Below, one piece after another: positions 1 to 8,176 of a stretch of DNA of 64,000 nucleotides. Within the stretch, counting starts at the first letter, position 1. Each line of letters begins with the position of its first letter. This stretch comes from VBDM01 sp035519135. GTDB taxonomy: Bacteria; Pseudomonadota; Gammaproteobacteria; Burkholderiales; SG8-39. Position numbers and translations under genes: made by a program. The stretch is taken from assembly GCA_035519135.1 (NCBI GenBank), contig DATIWX010000125.1, positions 83,079-147,078 on the forward strand, read 5' to 3'. The notes below the pieces were generated by a model, which searched no databases, had not been told where the DNA came from, and saw only the letters and a list, made by a program, of their open reading frames with translations.

Positions 1-1727
1 ACGATCACCGGCTTGGGCCAGAAGGCCGCGCCGATGGTCGCGACCCCCTCGGTCAGCTTCTCGACGAAGAACTCGCGAGGGCTTGCGTAGCCGCGGGCGG
101 CGCGCTCGACCTCGCCCTTCAGGCTCTCCGGCAGATTGGGATAGTCGAGAACGGCCTTGGGGTGAACGCCGATCATGTTGTTGATGACGAACTCCAGGCG
201 CGCGAGGCCGACGCCCGCGTTCGGCAGGGCCTGGAAGTCGAAGGCAAGCTGCGGATTGCCGATGTTCATGGTGATCTTGACCGGGCAGTCCGGCATTTCG
301 CCGTGGTCGCGCGAGGTCACTTCGAACTCGAGCTTGCCGCGGTAGATGTTGCCGGTGTCGCCTTCGGCACACGAGACGGTACAGACCTCGCCATCCTTGA
401 GCTTCGCGGTGGCGTCGCCGCAACCCACCACCGCGGGGATACCGAGTTCGCGCGCGATGATCGCCGCATGGCAGGTGCGCCCTCCCCGGTTGGTCACGAT
501 GGCCGCGGCGCGCTTCATCACCGGCTCCCAGTTCGGATCGGTCATGTCGGTGACGATGATTTCCCCGGCCTTGATGCGCCCCATCTCGGAGGCGTCCTTC
601 ACGACGCGCGCCACGCCTGCGCCGATCTTGTGCCCGATGGCCCGGCCCGAGGCCAGGACTTCGGACCTCTGCCGGAGCAGGAAGCGCTCCTGGCCTTCCG
701 CGGTCTTGCGCGATTTCACCGTCTCGGGCCGCGCCTGGAGGATATAGAGCTTCCCGTCCGAACCGTCTTTCGCCCACTCGATGTCCATGGGCCGGCCGTA
801 GTGCTCCTCGATCTTCACGGCGAAGCGCGCCAGCTCGATCACGTCGTCGTCGCTCAGGCAGAAGCGGTGGCGGTCGGCCTCCGAAACCTCCACGGTCTTG
901 ACCGAGCGGCCGACCGTGGCCTGATCGCCGAAAACCATCTTCTGCACCTTCGAGCCGAGGCTGCGGCGGACGATGGGAAATTTGCCGGCGCGCAGCATCG
1001 GCTTGTGGACGTAGAACTCGTCCGGGTTGACCGCTCCCTGCACCACCATTTCGCCCAGACCCCAGGACGCGGTAATGAATACGACGCCGCGAAAGCCCGA
1101 TTCGGTGTCCATGGTGAACAGCACGCCGCTCGCGGCGAGATCGCTGCGCGCCATGCGCTGCACGCCGGCCGAGAGCGCCACGGCCGCGTGCTCGTATCCT
1201 CTGTGGCAACGGTAGGAAATCGCCCGGTCGTTGTACAGCGACGCGAACACGCTCTTGAGCGCGGTCATCACGCCGGGCAGTCCGCGGATGTTGAGGAAAG
1301 TCTCCTGCTGGCCGGCGAAGGAGGCGTCGGGCAGATCTTCCGCCGTTGCGCTCGAGCGCACCGCCACCGACACGCTTTCGTCGCCATCGGTGAGCCCCCG
1401 ATAGGCCTCCGCGATCTCGGCCTGGAGCTGCTTCGGGAATTCCGCGGCCTCGATCCAGCCGCGAATCTCCTTTCCGCAGCGGGCTAGCGCGTCGACGTCT
1501 TCCGGATCGAGCTTCTCGAGGCGCGCCTCGATGCGGCCGGCGAGGCCACCCTGCGCCAGGAATTCGCGGAACGCCTCCGCGGTAGTGGCGAAGCCGCTGG
1601 GCACGCGGATGCCGGCTTGTGAAAGCCCGGAGATCATCTCCCCCAGCGAGGCGTTCTTGCCTCCGACTCGCTCGACGTCGGACATGCCGAGCCGATCGAA
1701 ATTCAACACGTACTTGAGCCCGGCCAT
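1..1727 (-). CDS. ppsA: phosphoenolpyruvate synthase PpsA, 3' end beyond window
   Basis: Converts pyruvate, ATP and water to PEP, AMP and phosphate in the cytoplasm, the entry step of gluconeogenesis from pyruvate. About 575 codons are visible. The N-terminal pyruvate/ATP-binding domain begins close to the start (KNASLGEM motif) and is followed by the phosphohistidine swivel domain with the PEP-utilising signature GGRTCHAAIIARELGIPA; the catalytic His falls at residue 420, close to His421 of the E. coli enzyme. The reading frame is open through base 1, so roughly the last 200 residues (the C-terminal PEP/pyruvate barrel) are missing from the window, not from the gene. The ATG at 1727 is preceded by an AAGGA ribosome site 7 nt upstream. 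It is divergent from ppsR, whose product regulates this enzyme by phosphorylation, the usual pairing in proteobacteria. Confidence 0.97.
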   Translation of the reverse strand, partial: MAGLKYVLNFDRLGMSDVERVGGKNASLGEMISGLSQAGIRVPSGFATTAEAFREFLAQGGLAGRIEARLEKLDPEDVDALARCGKEIRGWIEAAEFPKQLQAEIAEAYRGLTDGDESVSVAVRSSATAEDLPDASFAGQQETFLNIRGLPGVMTALKSVFASLYNDRAISYRCHRGYEHAAVALSAGVQRMARSDLAASGVLFTMDTESGFRGVVFITASWGLGEMVVQGAVNPDEFYVHKPMLRAGKFPIVRRSLGSKVQKMVFGDQATVGRSVKTVEVSEADRHRFCLSDDDVIELARFAVKIEEHYGRPMDIEWAKDGSDGKLYILQARPETVKSRKTAEGQERFLLRQRSEVLASGRAIGHKIGAGVARVVKDASEMGRIKAGEIIVTDMTDPNWEPVMKRAAAIVTNRGGRTCHAAIIARELGIPAVVGCGDATAKLKDGEVCTVSCAEGDTGNIYRGKLEFEVTSRDHGEMPDCPVKITMNIGNPQLAFDFQALPNAGVGLARLEFVINNMIGVHPKAVLDYPNLPESLKGEVERAARGYASPREFFVEKLTEGVATIGAAFWPKPVI

Positions 1728-1747
1728 TGACTTGTCCTTCGTCGAGG

Positions 1748-1786
1748 TTGAAGGATCTTGTTGAAACCGCTATTTTACAGATAGCG
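1748..1786 (+). promoter_or_regulatory. candidate ppsR promoter with inverted repeat over the -10
   Basis: In the 101-bp gap between the divergent ppsA and ppsR starts, TTGAAG (1748-1753) and TATTTT (1771-1776) are separated by exactly 17 bp, a good sigma70-type match reading towards ppsR. A perfect 6-bp inverted repeat, CGCTAT (1768-1773) and ATAGCG (1781-1786) with a 7-bp spacer, overlaps the -10 and the expected start point. It could be an operator affecting both genes or a hairpin in the 5' end of the transcript. The promoter call is from sequence match only. Confidence 0.45.
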
Positions 1787-1828
1787 TCCTCCCGGCGCAG
1801 CCGCTTTCCACACTCCCGAGCCCAAGTC

Positions 1829-2656
1829 ATGCCCGACCGCCGCCGCACCGTGTTCTTCGTCTCGGACGGCACCGGAATCACGGTCGAGATGCTCGGCAAC
1901 AGCCTGCTCACGCAGTTCGACGGCATCGAGTTCAACCACGAGACCATCCCCTTCGTGGATTCGCTCGCGAAGGCCGAGGCCTGCGTCGGCCGCGTCAACG
2001 GGGCGCCTCGGCCCGCCGGCTTCCGTCCGGTGGTCTTCACGACACTGGTGAACGCGGAGATACGTGACACCGTGCGCAAGGCGGACGCCTTCGTGCTTGA
2101 TTTTTTCCAGAACTTCTTGGATCCGCTGGAGGCGGAGTTCGGCTCGAAATCGACCCACACCATCGGACGCTCGCACAGCGCCCGCGACGCGAAGGGGTAC
2201 ACGCACCGCATCGACGCGATCAATTTTGCGCTCGCACACGACGACGGGGCCTCCTCCCGGGACCTCGACAAGGCCGATGTCATCCTCGTCGGCGTGTCAC
2301 GCAGCGGCAAGACCCCCACCAGCCTCTACCTCTCCCTGCAGTTCGGTATCCGTGCGGCGAACTGCCCCCTCATCCCCGAGGATTTCGACCGCATGAGCCT
2401 GCCCAAGGCCCTGGACGGCTACCGCCACAAGCTCTTCGGCCTGTCGATCTCGCCGGAGCGCCTGCGCGAGATCCGCAACGAGCGCCGCCCCAACAGCAAG
2501 TACGCCGAGCTGGAGAATTGCCGCTACGAGGTGCAGCAGGCCGAGAAGCTGATGCAGCGCGAGGGCATACGCTGGGCCAACTCGACCACCAAGTCGATAG
2601 AGGAAATCGCCACGACCATCATGCAGGAATTCAGGCTCGAGCGGCGCGTGTACTAG
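1829..2656 (+). CDS. ppsR: PEP synthase regulatory protein PpsR (kinase/pyrophosphorylase)
   Basis: Bifunctional enzyme of the DUF299 family that inactivates PEP synthase by ADP-dependent phosphorylation of a threonine next to the catalytic histidine and reactivates it by phosphate-dependent dephosphorylation. At 275 residues it has the usual family length. The N-terminal VFFVSDGTGIT segment and the nucleotide-binding loop GVSRSGKT at residues 155-162 are typical. The start at 1829 gives the conserved MPDRRRTVFFVSDGTG opening; an in-frame extension back to 1727 would run through the promoter region and is not conserved. It lies head to head with ppsA, and its last 26 bases overlap the end of the convergent RNA methyltransferase gene. 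Confidence 0.96.
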   Translation: MPDRRRTVFFVSDGTGITVEMLGNSLLTQFDGIEFNHETIPFVDSLAKAEACVGRVNGAPRPAGFRPVVFTTLVNAEIRDTVRKADAFVLDFFQNFLDPLEAEFGSKSTHTIGRSHSARDAKGYTHRIDAINFALAHDDGASSRDLDKADVILVGVSRSGKTPTSLYLSLQFGIRAANCPLIPEDFDRMSLPKALDGYRHKLFGLSISPERLREIRNERRPNSKYAELENCRYEVQQAEKLMQREGIRWANSTTKSIEEIATTIMQEFRLERRVY

Positions 2657-3428
2657 CTCGCTGGCGAATCTGCTCGAAGAGGCATATCGCCGCAGCAGCG
2701 GCGATATTCAGCGACTCTGCCGTTCCGGGCATGGGAATGCTCGCACGATCGGTCGCAATGCGCCGTGCGCTCTCCGACAGACCCGCCCCCTCGTTGCCCA
2801 GGATCCAGGCGACGGGCCCCTTCAGGTCCAGGTCGTAGACCGATTCCGGGGCGCGCGGCTCGAGTGCGACGATGCGCCCCGAACACGCGCGGGCAACTTT
2901 CTCCAGGTCCGCGTCCTCGAAGATGGACAGATGGAAATGGGCTCCCATTCCGGCGCGGATCACTTTCGGCGCCCAGGCGAATACCGAGCCCGGCGAAAGG
3001 AAGACGTGCGCCAGGCCCGCCGCCACGGCGGTCCTCAGGATCGAACCGAGGTTTCCCGGATCCTGAACGTCCTCCAGCAGCAGGCAGCTCGACAGGGTGC
3101 CGGGGATAGGGCCAGGCTCCGGCGCCCGCACCACGGCCGCTATCCCCGAGGCGCTGACCAACTGGGAGATCTGGGCCACCAGAGGGTCGCCGAGGACCAG
3201 CCGCGCGCGGGCCGGCGCGGTCTCGACGAGCTCGCGAACTGCCGGATTCGCCATGGCGTTTTCGGCCGCGAAGATGGTCTCCGCGGTCGCCCCGCTGTCG
3301 CGAAACGCGCGCACCAGCCGCTCGCCCTCGAGCAGGGTGGTTCCGGTCCTGCGGCGCTCCCGCGAGGACCCGGCAAGTTTGACGAGCGCCTTGACCGCCG
3401 GATTGCTTCTCGAGCGGATCGTCTTCAT
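2631..3428 (-). CDS. TrmH/SpoU-family RNA 2'-O-methyltransferase
   Basis: A 265-residue SPOUT-class, SAM-dependent methyltransferase that probably modifies a ribose in rRNA or tRNA. An N-terminal substrate-binding domain (about residues 1-100, with RRRTGTTLLEGERLV) is followed by the knotted catalytic domain with all three family motifs: EDVQDPGNLGSILRTA at 119-134, GNEGAGLS at 211-218 and IPMPGTAESLNIA at 231-243. It resembles the RlmB-like proteins usually found beside ppsR in betaproteobacteria, but the exact target nucleotide cannot be read from sequence. Its ATG overlaps the senA stop codon (ATGA), so it is probably translated from the senA transcript. Its end overlaps ppsR by 26 bases. 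Confidence 0.9.
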   Translation of the reverse strand: MKTIRSRSNPAVKALVKLAGSSRERRRTGTTLLEGERLVRAFRDSGATAETIFAAENAMANPAVRELVETAPARARLVLGDPLVAQISQLVSASGIAAVVRAPEPGPIPGTLSSCLLLEDVQDPGNLGSILRTAVAAGLAHVFLSPGSVFAWAPKVIRAGMGAHFHLSIFEDADLEKVARACSGRIVALEPRAPESVYDLDLKGPVAWILGNEGAGLSESARRIATDRASIPMPGTAESLNIAAAAAICLFEQIRQRASTRAARA

Positions 3429-4708
3429 TGGGCCGCGCAGGTTCTGAACCCGGCGAAGATGTCTCCCCGGTTCGGCTGGTAGAAATTCCGCCAGCTGTTT
3501 GCGATCAGGCGCAGAGGCGTCGCAAAGCTGCCCCCGCGCAGGACTTTGTGCGTCCCGAACCAGGGCTCGGAGTACTCGACATAGGGATCGGGCACGAAGT
3601 CCGGATAAGGCGCGAAGGCGCTCGAAGTCCACTCCCAGACGTTGCCTATCATCTGGCGGCATCCGCCGAAGCTGTCGCCGGAAGCGAACCGCTCCACCGG
3701 GACGCGGCCTGCGCCGGTCAGGTTTGCGCGGCCGACCTCGCCGGCGTTGCCCCAGGGAAAGCGGCGCCGCGCGCCGCCTCTTCCTTCGAGCGAGGCGGCG
3801 ATCTCCCATTCGGCCTCGCTGGGCAGGCGCCTGCCGGCGTAGCGGCAGTAGGCGCCGGCCTCGTGCCAATCGACGTGCATGACCGGGAGATCGGGCTGGA
3901 GGGGCACCCACTCCGAGAAGCGGCGCTCGAGCCATTGGCCGTCGCGCTCGCTCCAGTAGCGCGGGGCGCCCGCCTCGCCTTTGCATTCCCAGCCCTCCGC
4001 GGACCACCATTCCCGGCGGCGGTAGCCGCCTTCGCGAACGAACTCCAGGAACTCCCGGTTCGTGACGGGGATCCGCGCGATCCGGAACGGCGCGACTGTT
4101 ACGGGGTGCGCCCATTTCTCGTTGTCGAAGTGAAAACCGGAGTTGCGCGAAGCGCCCACGAGATAGGTTCCGCCGGAGACCTCCGCGTCGCCGCGCGGCG
4201 TTTCGGTCTCTGTTCCGGCCGACGCGGACCCGCTGCGCAGCGGGTCCGCGTAGCCGAGGGTCTGGCGGGTATAGTGAAACGCTTCGGCGTGCATGTCTTC
4301 GTGAAAGACAGCGAGCTGGACGAAATAGTGAAGCCAGGGGTCGTCCTGCGCCCGGTCGAGCCGGGCCAGCACGCGATCGAGGACCCGATCCTGGTAGTCG
4401 ATCGTTTCGCGCAGGCTCGGGAGCGGCAGATCCCAGCGCGCGTCGTGGGGGATCTTGGCCGAGTCGTACAGCGCATCGGATCCCGCGAACAGGCTGGCCG
4501 CCTGCGACTCGTCCGGGCGCAGCCTCAGGCACCAGCGTTCCTGGAACCAGGCGACGTGCCCCAGCTCCCACAGCACCGGGTTGACGATCGCACGCCTGGG
4601 GCCGAACAATTGCTGGCCTTCGAGATCTCCGGTGAGCGCGAGGGTGCGCTGCCTGGCGTCGCGCAGCTGCAGCGAGAGCGTGCGGGGATCCCCGTAGAAG
4701 GATGACAT
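3425..4708 (-). CDS. senA: SenA-type selenoneine synthase (EgtB-like non-heme iron enzyme)
   Basis: A 427-residue EgtB-like protein: N-terminal DinB-type helical domain and C-terminal FGE/sulfatase-modifying-factor domain. The three iron ligands of the EgtB fold are present: His51 (ELGHVAWF) and the HxxxHxE pair His136/His140 (HEDMHAE). In this family the enzyme joins a sulfur or selenium donor to the imidazole C2 of hercynine. I prefer SenA over EgtB for two reasons: the neighbour is a SenB-type selenosugar synthase, and the C-terminus (GGSFATPLRLIANSWRNFYQ, then DIFAGFRTC) matches the EgtB-related subgroup that travels with SenB. No egtD, egtC or methyltransferase is nearby. The alternative ATG at 4726 adds six residues; neither start has a clear ribosome site. 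The stop overlaps the next gene (ATGA). Confidence 0.8.
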   Translation of the reverse strand: MSSFYGDPRTLSLQLRDARQRTLALTGDLEGQQLFGPRRAIVNPVLWELGHVAWFQERWCLRLRPDESQAASLFAGSDALYDSAKIPHDARWDLPLPSLRETIDYQDRVLDRVLARLDRAQDDPWLHYFVQLAVFHEDMHAEAFHYTRQTLGYADPLRSGSASAGTETETPRGDAEVSGGTYLVGASRNSGFHFDNEKWAHPVTVAPFRIARIPVTNREFLEFVREGGYRRREWWSAEGWECKGEAGAPRYWSERDGQWLERRFSEWVPLQPDLPVMHVDWHEAGAYCRYAGRRLPSEAEWEIAASLEGRGGARRRFPWGNAGEVGRANLTGAGRVPVERFASGDSFGGCRQMIGNVWEWTSSAFAPYPDFVPDPYVEYSEPWFGTHKVLRGGSFATPLRLIANSWRNFYQPNRGDIFAGFRTCAAQ

Positions 4709-4729
4709 GATGCGAGAGCCAAACATAAC
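4709..4729. promoter_or_regulatory. 21-bp divergent spacer between senA and senB starts
   Basis: The two start codons are separated by only 21 bases, and just 3 if senA begins at its upstream ATG (4726). No GGAG-type ribosome site is visible for senA; senB has only GAGAG about 11 nt upstream (4714-4718). Any promoter for either gene must sit inside the other gene's first codons, or the transcripts are leaderless. No convincing -10/-35 pair was found in the spacer itself. Confidence 0.4.
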
Positions 4730-5731
4730 ATGAAAATTGCGCTGATCACGCCGGCGGGAGCGCGCTCGCGAAGCGGCAACCGGCAAACCGCCACGCGCTG
4801 GGCAGCAATGCTGAGGTCCCTCGGCCATGCGGTGCGGATCTCGCGCGTCTGGGACGGCCGGACCGCCGACGCCATGATCGCGCTGCACGCCCGGCGCAGC
4901 CGCGCCTCGGTCGCCGCCTTCCGAGAGAGGCATCCCGAGGCACCCCTGGTCGTCGTTCTCACCGGCACCGACCTGTACCGCGATATCCGCACCGATCGCG
5001 GCGCGCGGGCGTCCCTGGGGCTGGCCGATCGCCTGGTCGTGCTGCAGGACATGGGAAAGACTGAGCTCGCGCCGCAGCTGCGACGCAAGACCCGGGTCAT
5101 CTACCAGTCGGCACAGACCCCTTCGTCGGCTCCGAAGCGTTCGCGCCGCTTCCGCGTCGCAGTGCTCGGCCATCTGCGCGAGGAAAAAGATCCCTTCCGT
5201 GCTGCGCTCGCGCTGGCGCACCTGAAAGACCTGCCCGATCTGGAGCTGGTCCATCTGGGCAAAGTGCTTTCCCCCGATATGGAGCGCGAGGCACGGCACC
5301 GGATGCGGATCGACGCCCGCTATCGCTGGCTGGGGGACGTGCCGCACGCCACCGCACTCCGATGGCTCGCCGGGAGCCGGCTCCTCGTCCTGAGCTCGCG
5401 CATGGAAGGCGGCGCCAATGTCATCTGCGAAGCTGCCGCAGCGGGCGTGCCCGTGATCGCTTCCCGGATCCCGGGAAATGTCGGAATGCTCGGTCGCGGC
5501 TACCCCGGCTATTACCCCCTGGGGGATGAACGCTCGCTCGCGCGCACCATCCGCCGCGCCGCGCTCGAACCCGCCTACTACCGCCGCCTCAGGCGCCTGA
5601 CGGTCGCCAGGCGGCCGCTGTTTCGTCCGGATGCGGAACGCGAAGGACTACGCAGGCTGCTTGCGGAGCTCGAGCGGCCTCAGTCCTCGCGCTCGAGCAG
5701 GTCCCGCACCGGCGCGAAACTGCGGCGATAG
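4730..5731 (+). CDS. senB: SenB-type selenosugar synthase (GT-B glycosyltransferase family)
   Basis: A 333-residue GT4-like glycosyltransferase. It opens with MKIALITPAGARSRSGNR and has a C-terminal nucleotide-sugar domain with SSRMEGGANVICEA (Glu226 onward) and AGVPVIASRIPG. This matches the family that uses selenophosphate and UDP-GlcNAc to make a selenium-linked sugar, the selenium donor consumed by SenA. The divergent SenA-type gene supports the assignment. A SelD-like SenC, which supplies selenophosphate in characterised clusters, is not in the window, so the general selD product or a distant senC would be needed. The last 52 bases overlap the convergent rnhB. Base composition resembles the neighbours, so any transfer is not recent. 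An unrelated GT4 function is the alternative. Confidence 0.78.
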   Translation: MKIALITPAGARSRSGNRQTATRWAAMLRSLGHAVRISRVWDGRTADAMIALHARRSRASVAAFRERHPEAPLVVVLTGTDLYRDIRTDRGARASLGLADRLVVLQDMGKTELAPQLRRKTRVIYQSAQTPSSAPKRSRRFRVAVLGHLREEKDPFRAALALAHLKDLPDLELVHLGKVLSPDMEREARHRMRIDARYRWLGDVPHATALRWLAGSRLLVLSSRMEGGANVICEAAAAGVPVIASRIPGNVGMLGRGYPGYYPLGDERSLARTIRRAALEPAYYRRLRRLTVARRPLFRPDAEREGLRRLLAELERPQSSRSSRSRTGAKLRR

Positions 5732-6264
5732 ACCTCGCAGACGCCGTGGCGGCGCAGGGCCTCCAGGTGCCTCGGCGTCGGATATCCCTTGTGCTCGTCG
5801 AACCCGTATTGAGGAAAGCGCTCGTGAAGACGCCGCATCTCCGCGTCGCGAGCGGTCTTCGCCAGTATGGATGCGGCGGATATCACCTTGACCTTCGCGT
5901 CCCCGTCTATGACAGCCCGGGCCGGGAAAGAGAGCTCGGGACAATGTGCTCCGTCCAGCAGAACCTCGTCGGGTGCAAGATTCAGCGACTCGACGGCACG
6001 CCGCATCGCAAGCAGGCTCGCCTGGAGGATATTCAGGCTGTCGATCTCCTCGACGCTCGCCCACGCTACCGCCCAGGCCAGTGCCCGCTCCTTGATCACC
6101 CTGGCGACCTTTTCGCGACGCCAAGCGCTGAGAAGCTTCGAATCGGCAATGCCGTTCGGGACACGCCGCCCGGGTGGAAAAACGACTGCCGCCGCGAACA
6201 CCGGTCCGGCGAGCGGTCCCCGGCCGGCCTCGTCGACGCCGCAGATCAGCCGGGCCGCAACCAC
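5680..6264 (-). CDS. rnhB: ribonuclease HII
   Basis: Cleaves the RNA strand of RNA-DNA hybrids and removes misincorporated ribonucleotides 5' to single ribonucleotides. The 194-residue protein has the family signature CGVDEAGRGPLAGPV with the catalytic Asp11-Glu12 pair, then LLDGAH and KVISAASILAKTARD carrying the remaining acidic residues. I place the start at GTG 6264, which gives MVAARLICGVDEAGRG and overlaps the end of lpxB by 19 bases; no ATG is available nearby. It is the last gene of the long rpsB-lpxB run, and its 3' end overlaps senB on the other strand. Confidence 0.94.
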   Translation of the reverse strand: MVAARLICGVDEAGRGPLAGPVFAAAVVFPPGRRVPNGIADSKLLSAWRREKVARVIKERALAWAVAWASVEEIDSLNILQASLLAMRRAVESLNLAPDEVLLDGAHCPELSFPARAVIDGDAKVKVISAASILAKTARDAEMRRLHERFPQYGFDEHKGYPTPRHLEALRRHGVCEVYRRSFAPVRDLLERED

Positions 6265-7409
6265 GGGAGAAGCGCCTCGCTCGCCCGCGCGGCCGTATCC
6301 TTGCGCAGGAGCAGGCGCATCCGATCCAGGCGTTCGGGAAGCTTGCGCCCGACCACCGGGTCGTTCAGCGAATTCAGCACCGCCTGGGCCAGGTTCTCGG
6401 GCGTCGCGTCGCCCTGCAGGATCTCGGGCACCACGAATTCTCCGGCGATGATGTTCGGCAGACCCGCATAGGGAACGGTGGCCATCCTCCTCATCATCCA
6501 GGCGGTAAGGCCGGCCATCTTGTAGGTGATGACCATGGGTTTGCGGGCGAGCGCCGTCTCCAGCGTCGCGGTTCCGCTCGCGACCAGCGCAACGTCGCAC
6601 GCGGCAAGGGCCTCGCGCGCATGCCCGAACAGCACGGTTACCGGCAGCTCGGACGCGCCTGCGGTGTAGATCGCCTCCGCGAAGACGGCGCGCGTTTCGC
6701 GGCTGATCAGCGGCACGAGAAAATGCACGGCCGGCTGGCGCGCCGCAATCAGCAATGCCGTCTGCACGAAGCATAGCGCCATGTAGCGGAGCTCGGATTG
6801 CCGGCTGCCCGGGAGCAGTGCGATGATCTTGCGCGCCGCGGGGAGCTTCAGCTGCTCGCGCGCTTCCGCGGTCCCGTCGTCGTCGGAGGTCAGGTCGGCG
6901 AGCGGGTGACCGACGTAGTCGACCGGGACGCCGGCGTCGCGGTAGAGCGGTTCTTCGAAGGGAAACAGCACCAGCATCTTGTCCACCGAAGCCGCAATCG
7001 ACGACATGCGCCCGCCCCGCCAGCCCCACAGGGAGGGGCTCACATAGTGCACTGTGGGAATGCCCGAGCGCTTCAGCTTGCGCTCGAGGGACAGGTTGAA
7101 ATCCGGCGCATCGACGCCGATGAAGAGCCGGGGCCTCACCTCGATCAGCCGCCGCTGGAGCCTGCGGCGAATCGCGAGGATCTCGAGAAAATGCCGGAGG
7201 ACCTCGACGTAGCCGCGCACGGCGAGCTTCTCCATCGGGAACCATGATTCGAAGCCCTGCGCTTCCATCTTCGGCCCGCCGATGCCGGCGAAGCGCAGGC
7301 GCGGGGCGCGCTCGCGCAGCGCGGCTATCAGGTGGGCGCCGAGGAAGTCCCCCGAGGCCTCCCCTGCCACCATGCCTACGAGGATGGAATCGGCTTCCAC
7401 CGCGGTCAA
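6246..7409 (-). CDS. lpxB: lipid-A-disaccharide synthase
   Basis: Peripheral inner-membrane GT19 glycosyltransferase that condenses UDP-2,3-diacylglucosamine with lipid X to give the lipid A disaccharide. The 387-residue protein has the characteristic MVAGEASGDFLGA opening, YVSPSLWGWRGGR, and LLPGSRQSELRYM, with the nucleotide-sugar segment ALVASGTATLETAL. The first possible start is a TTG at 7409 that overlaps the lpxA stop (TTGA); a GTG at 7400 is an equally plausible start and would shorten the protein by three residues. Neither has a strong ribosome site, which fits translational coupling to lpxA. Confidence 0.95.
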   Translation of the reverse strand: MTAVEADSILVGMVAGEASGDFLGAHLIAALRERAPRLRFAGIGGPKMEAQGFESWFPMEKLAVRGYVEVLRHFLEILAIRRRLQRRLIEVRPRLFIGVDAPDFNLSLERKLKRSGIPTVHYVSPSLWGWRGGRMSSIAASVDKMLVLFPFEEPLYRDAGVPVDYVGHPLADLTSDDDGTAEAREQLKLPAARKIIALLPGSRQSELRYMALCFVQTALLIAARQPAVHFLVPLISRETRAVFAEAIYTAGASELPVTVLFGHAREALAACDVALVASGTATLETALARKPMVITYKMAGLTAWMMRRMATVPYAGLPNIIAGEFVVPEILQGDATPENLAQAVLNSLNDPVVGRKLPERLDRMRLLLRKDTAARASEALLPWLRPG

Positions 7410-8176
7410 CGCACGATACCCCGCCGTGAGCGTTCGAGAAAATCCGCAAGGATCTTCAGTGCCGGAACCTTCTCCGCTTGCGCTGCAATTGCGCTTCGCG
7501 CCTCCTCCAGCGTGAGCCCGGAGCGGTAGAGGGTCTTGTAGGCGCGCCTGATCTCGGTGATCTGGTCCTCGCTGAAGCCGCGTCGCTTCAATCCCTCCGC
7601 GTTGATCCCGAACGCCTTGGCATTGTTGCCGGCGGCCATGACGTAAGGGGGCAGATCCTGGAGCAGCAGGGTGGCGCCACCGGTCATGGAGTGCGCTCCG
7701 ATCATGACGAACTGGTGCACGCCCGTGAAGCCGCCGAGCACGGCGTAGTCCCCGACGTGGACGTGGCCGGCGATCGAGGCGGCATTGGCGAAGGTCGTGT
7801 GATTCCCCACCTGGCAGTCGTGGGCGACATGCACGTAGGCCATGATCCAGTTGTCGTTGCCGATGCGCGTGACCGTGGCGTCCTGGGCGGTGCCGCAGTT
7901 GAAAGTGCAGTACTCGCGAATGGTGTTGCGGTCGCCTATCTCCAGCCCGGTAGGCTCGCCGCCGTATTTCTTGTCCTGGGGCGTACCGCCGAGGGCGCTG
8001 AACGCGTAGATGCGGTTGTGTGCTCCGATGCGGGTTCTCCCCTCGATCAGGACATGCGGGCCGATCGTGGTCCCCTCGCCGATCTCGACGTGCTCCCCGA
8101 CGATGCAGTACGGCCCGACCGACACGCCTGCGGCGAGCTTCGCCCCCGCGTGAACGATCGCGCTCGGGTGGATCAT
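7406..8176 (-). CDS. lpxA: acyl-ACP--UDP-N-acetylglucosamine O-acyltransferase
   Basis: First enzyme of lipid A synthesis; transfers an R-3-hydroxyacyl chain from ACP to the 3-OH of UDP-GlcNAc. The 256-residue protein is a left-handed beta helix with hexapeptide repeats from residue 1 to about 185 and a helical C-terminus. The catalytic histidine lies in YVHVAHDCQVGNH (His119, with His116 alongside), and GHVHVGDYAVLGGFTGVHQF follows as in the family. The ATG overlaps the fabZ stop (ATGA). Chain-length preference cannot be read reliably from sequence. Confidence 0.96.
   Translation of the reverse strand: MIHPSAIVHAGAKLAAGVSVGPYCIVGEHVEIGEGTTIGPHVLIEGRTRIGAHNRIYAFSALGGTPQDKKYGGEPTGLEIGDRNTIREYCTFNCGTAQDATVTRIGNDNWIMAYVHVAHDCQVGNHTTFANAASIAGHVHVGDYAVLGGFTGVHQFVMIGAHSMTGGATLLLQDLPPYVMAAGNNAKAFGINAEGLKRRGFSEDQITEIRRAYKTLYRSGLTLEEARSAIAAQAEKVPALKILADFLERSRRGIVR

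Noticed and set aside
3425..4708. Assignment as EgtB (ergothioneine) or OvoA
   Set aside because: OvoA has a C-terminal methyltransferase, absent here. EgtB was not excluded by structure, but the SenB neighbour and C-terminal signature favour SenA.
3425..5347. 640-codon minus frame extending senA upstream through senB
   Set aside because: The first 213 codons lie antisense to senB and have no homology features; EgtB-type proteins begin near the ATG at 4708.
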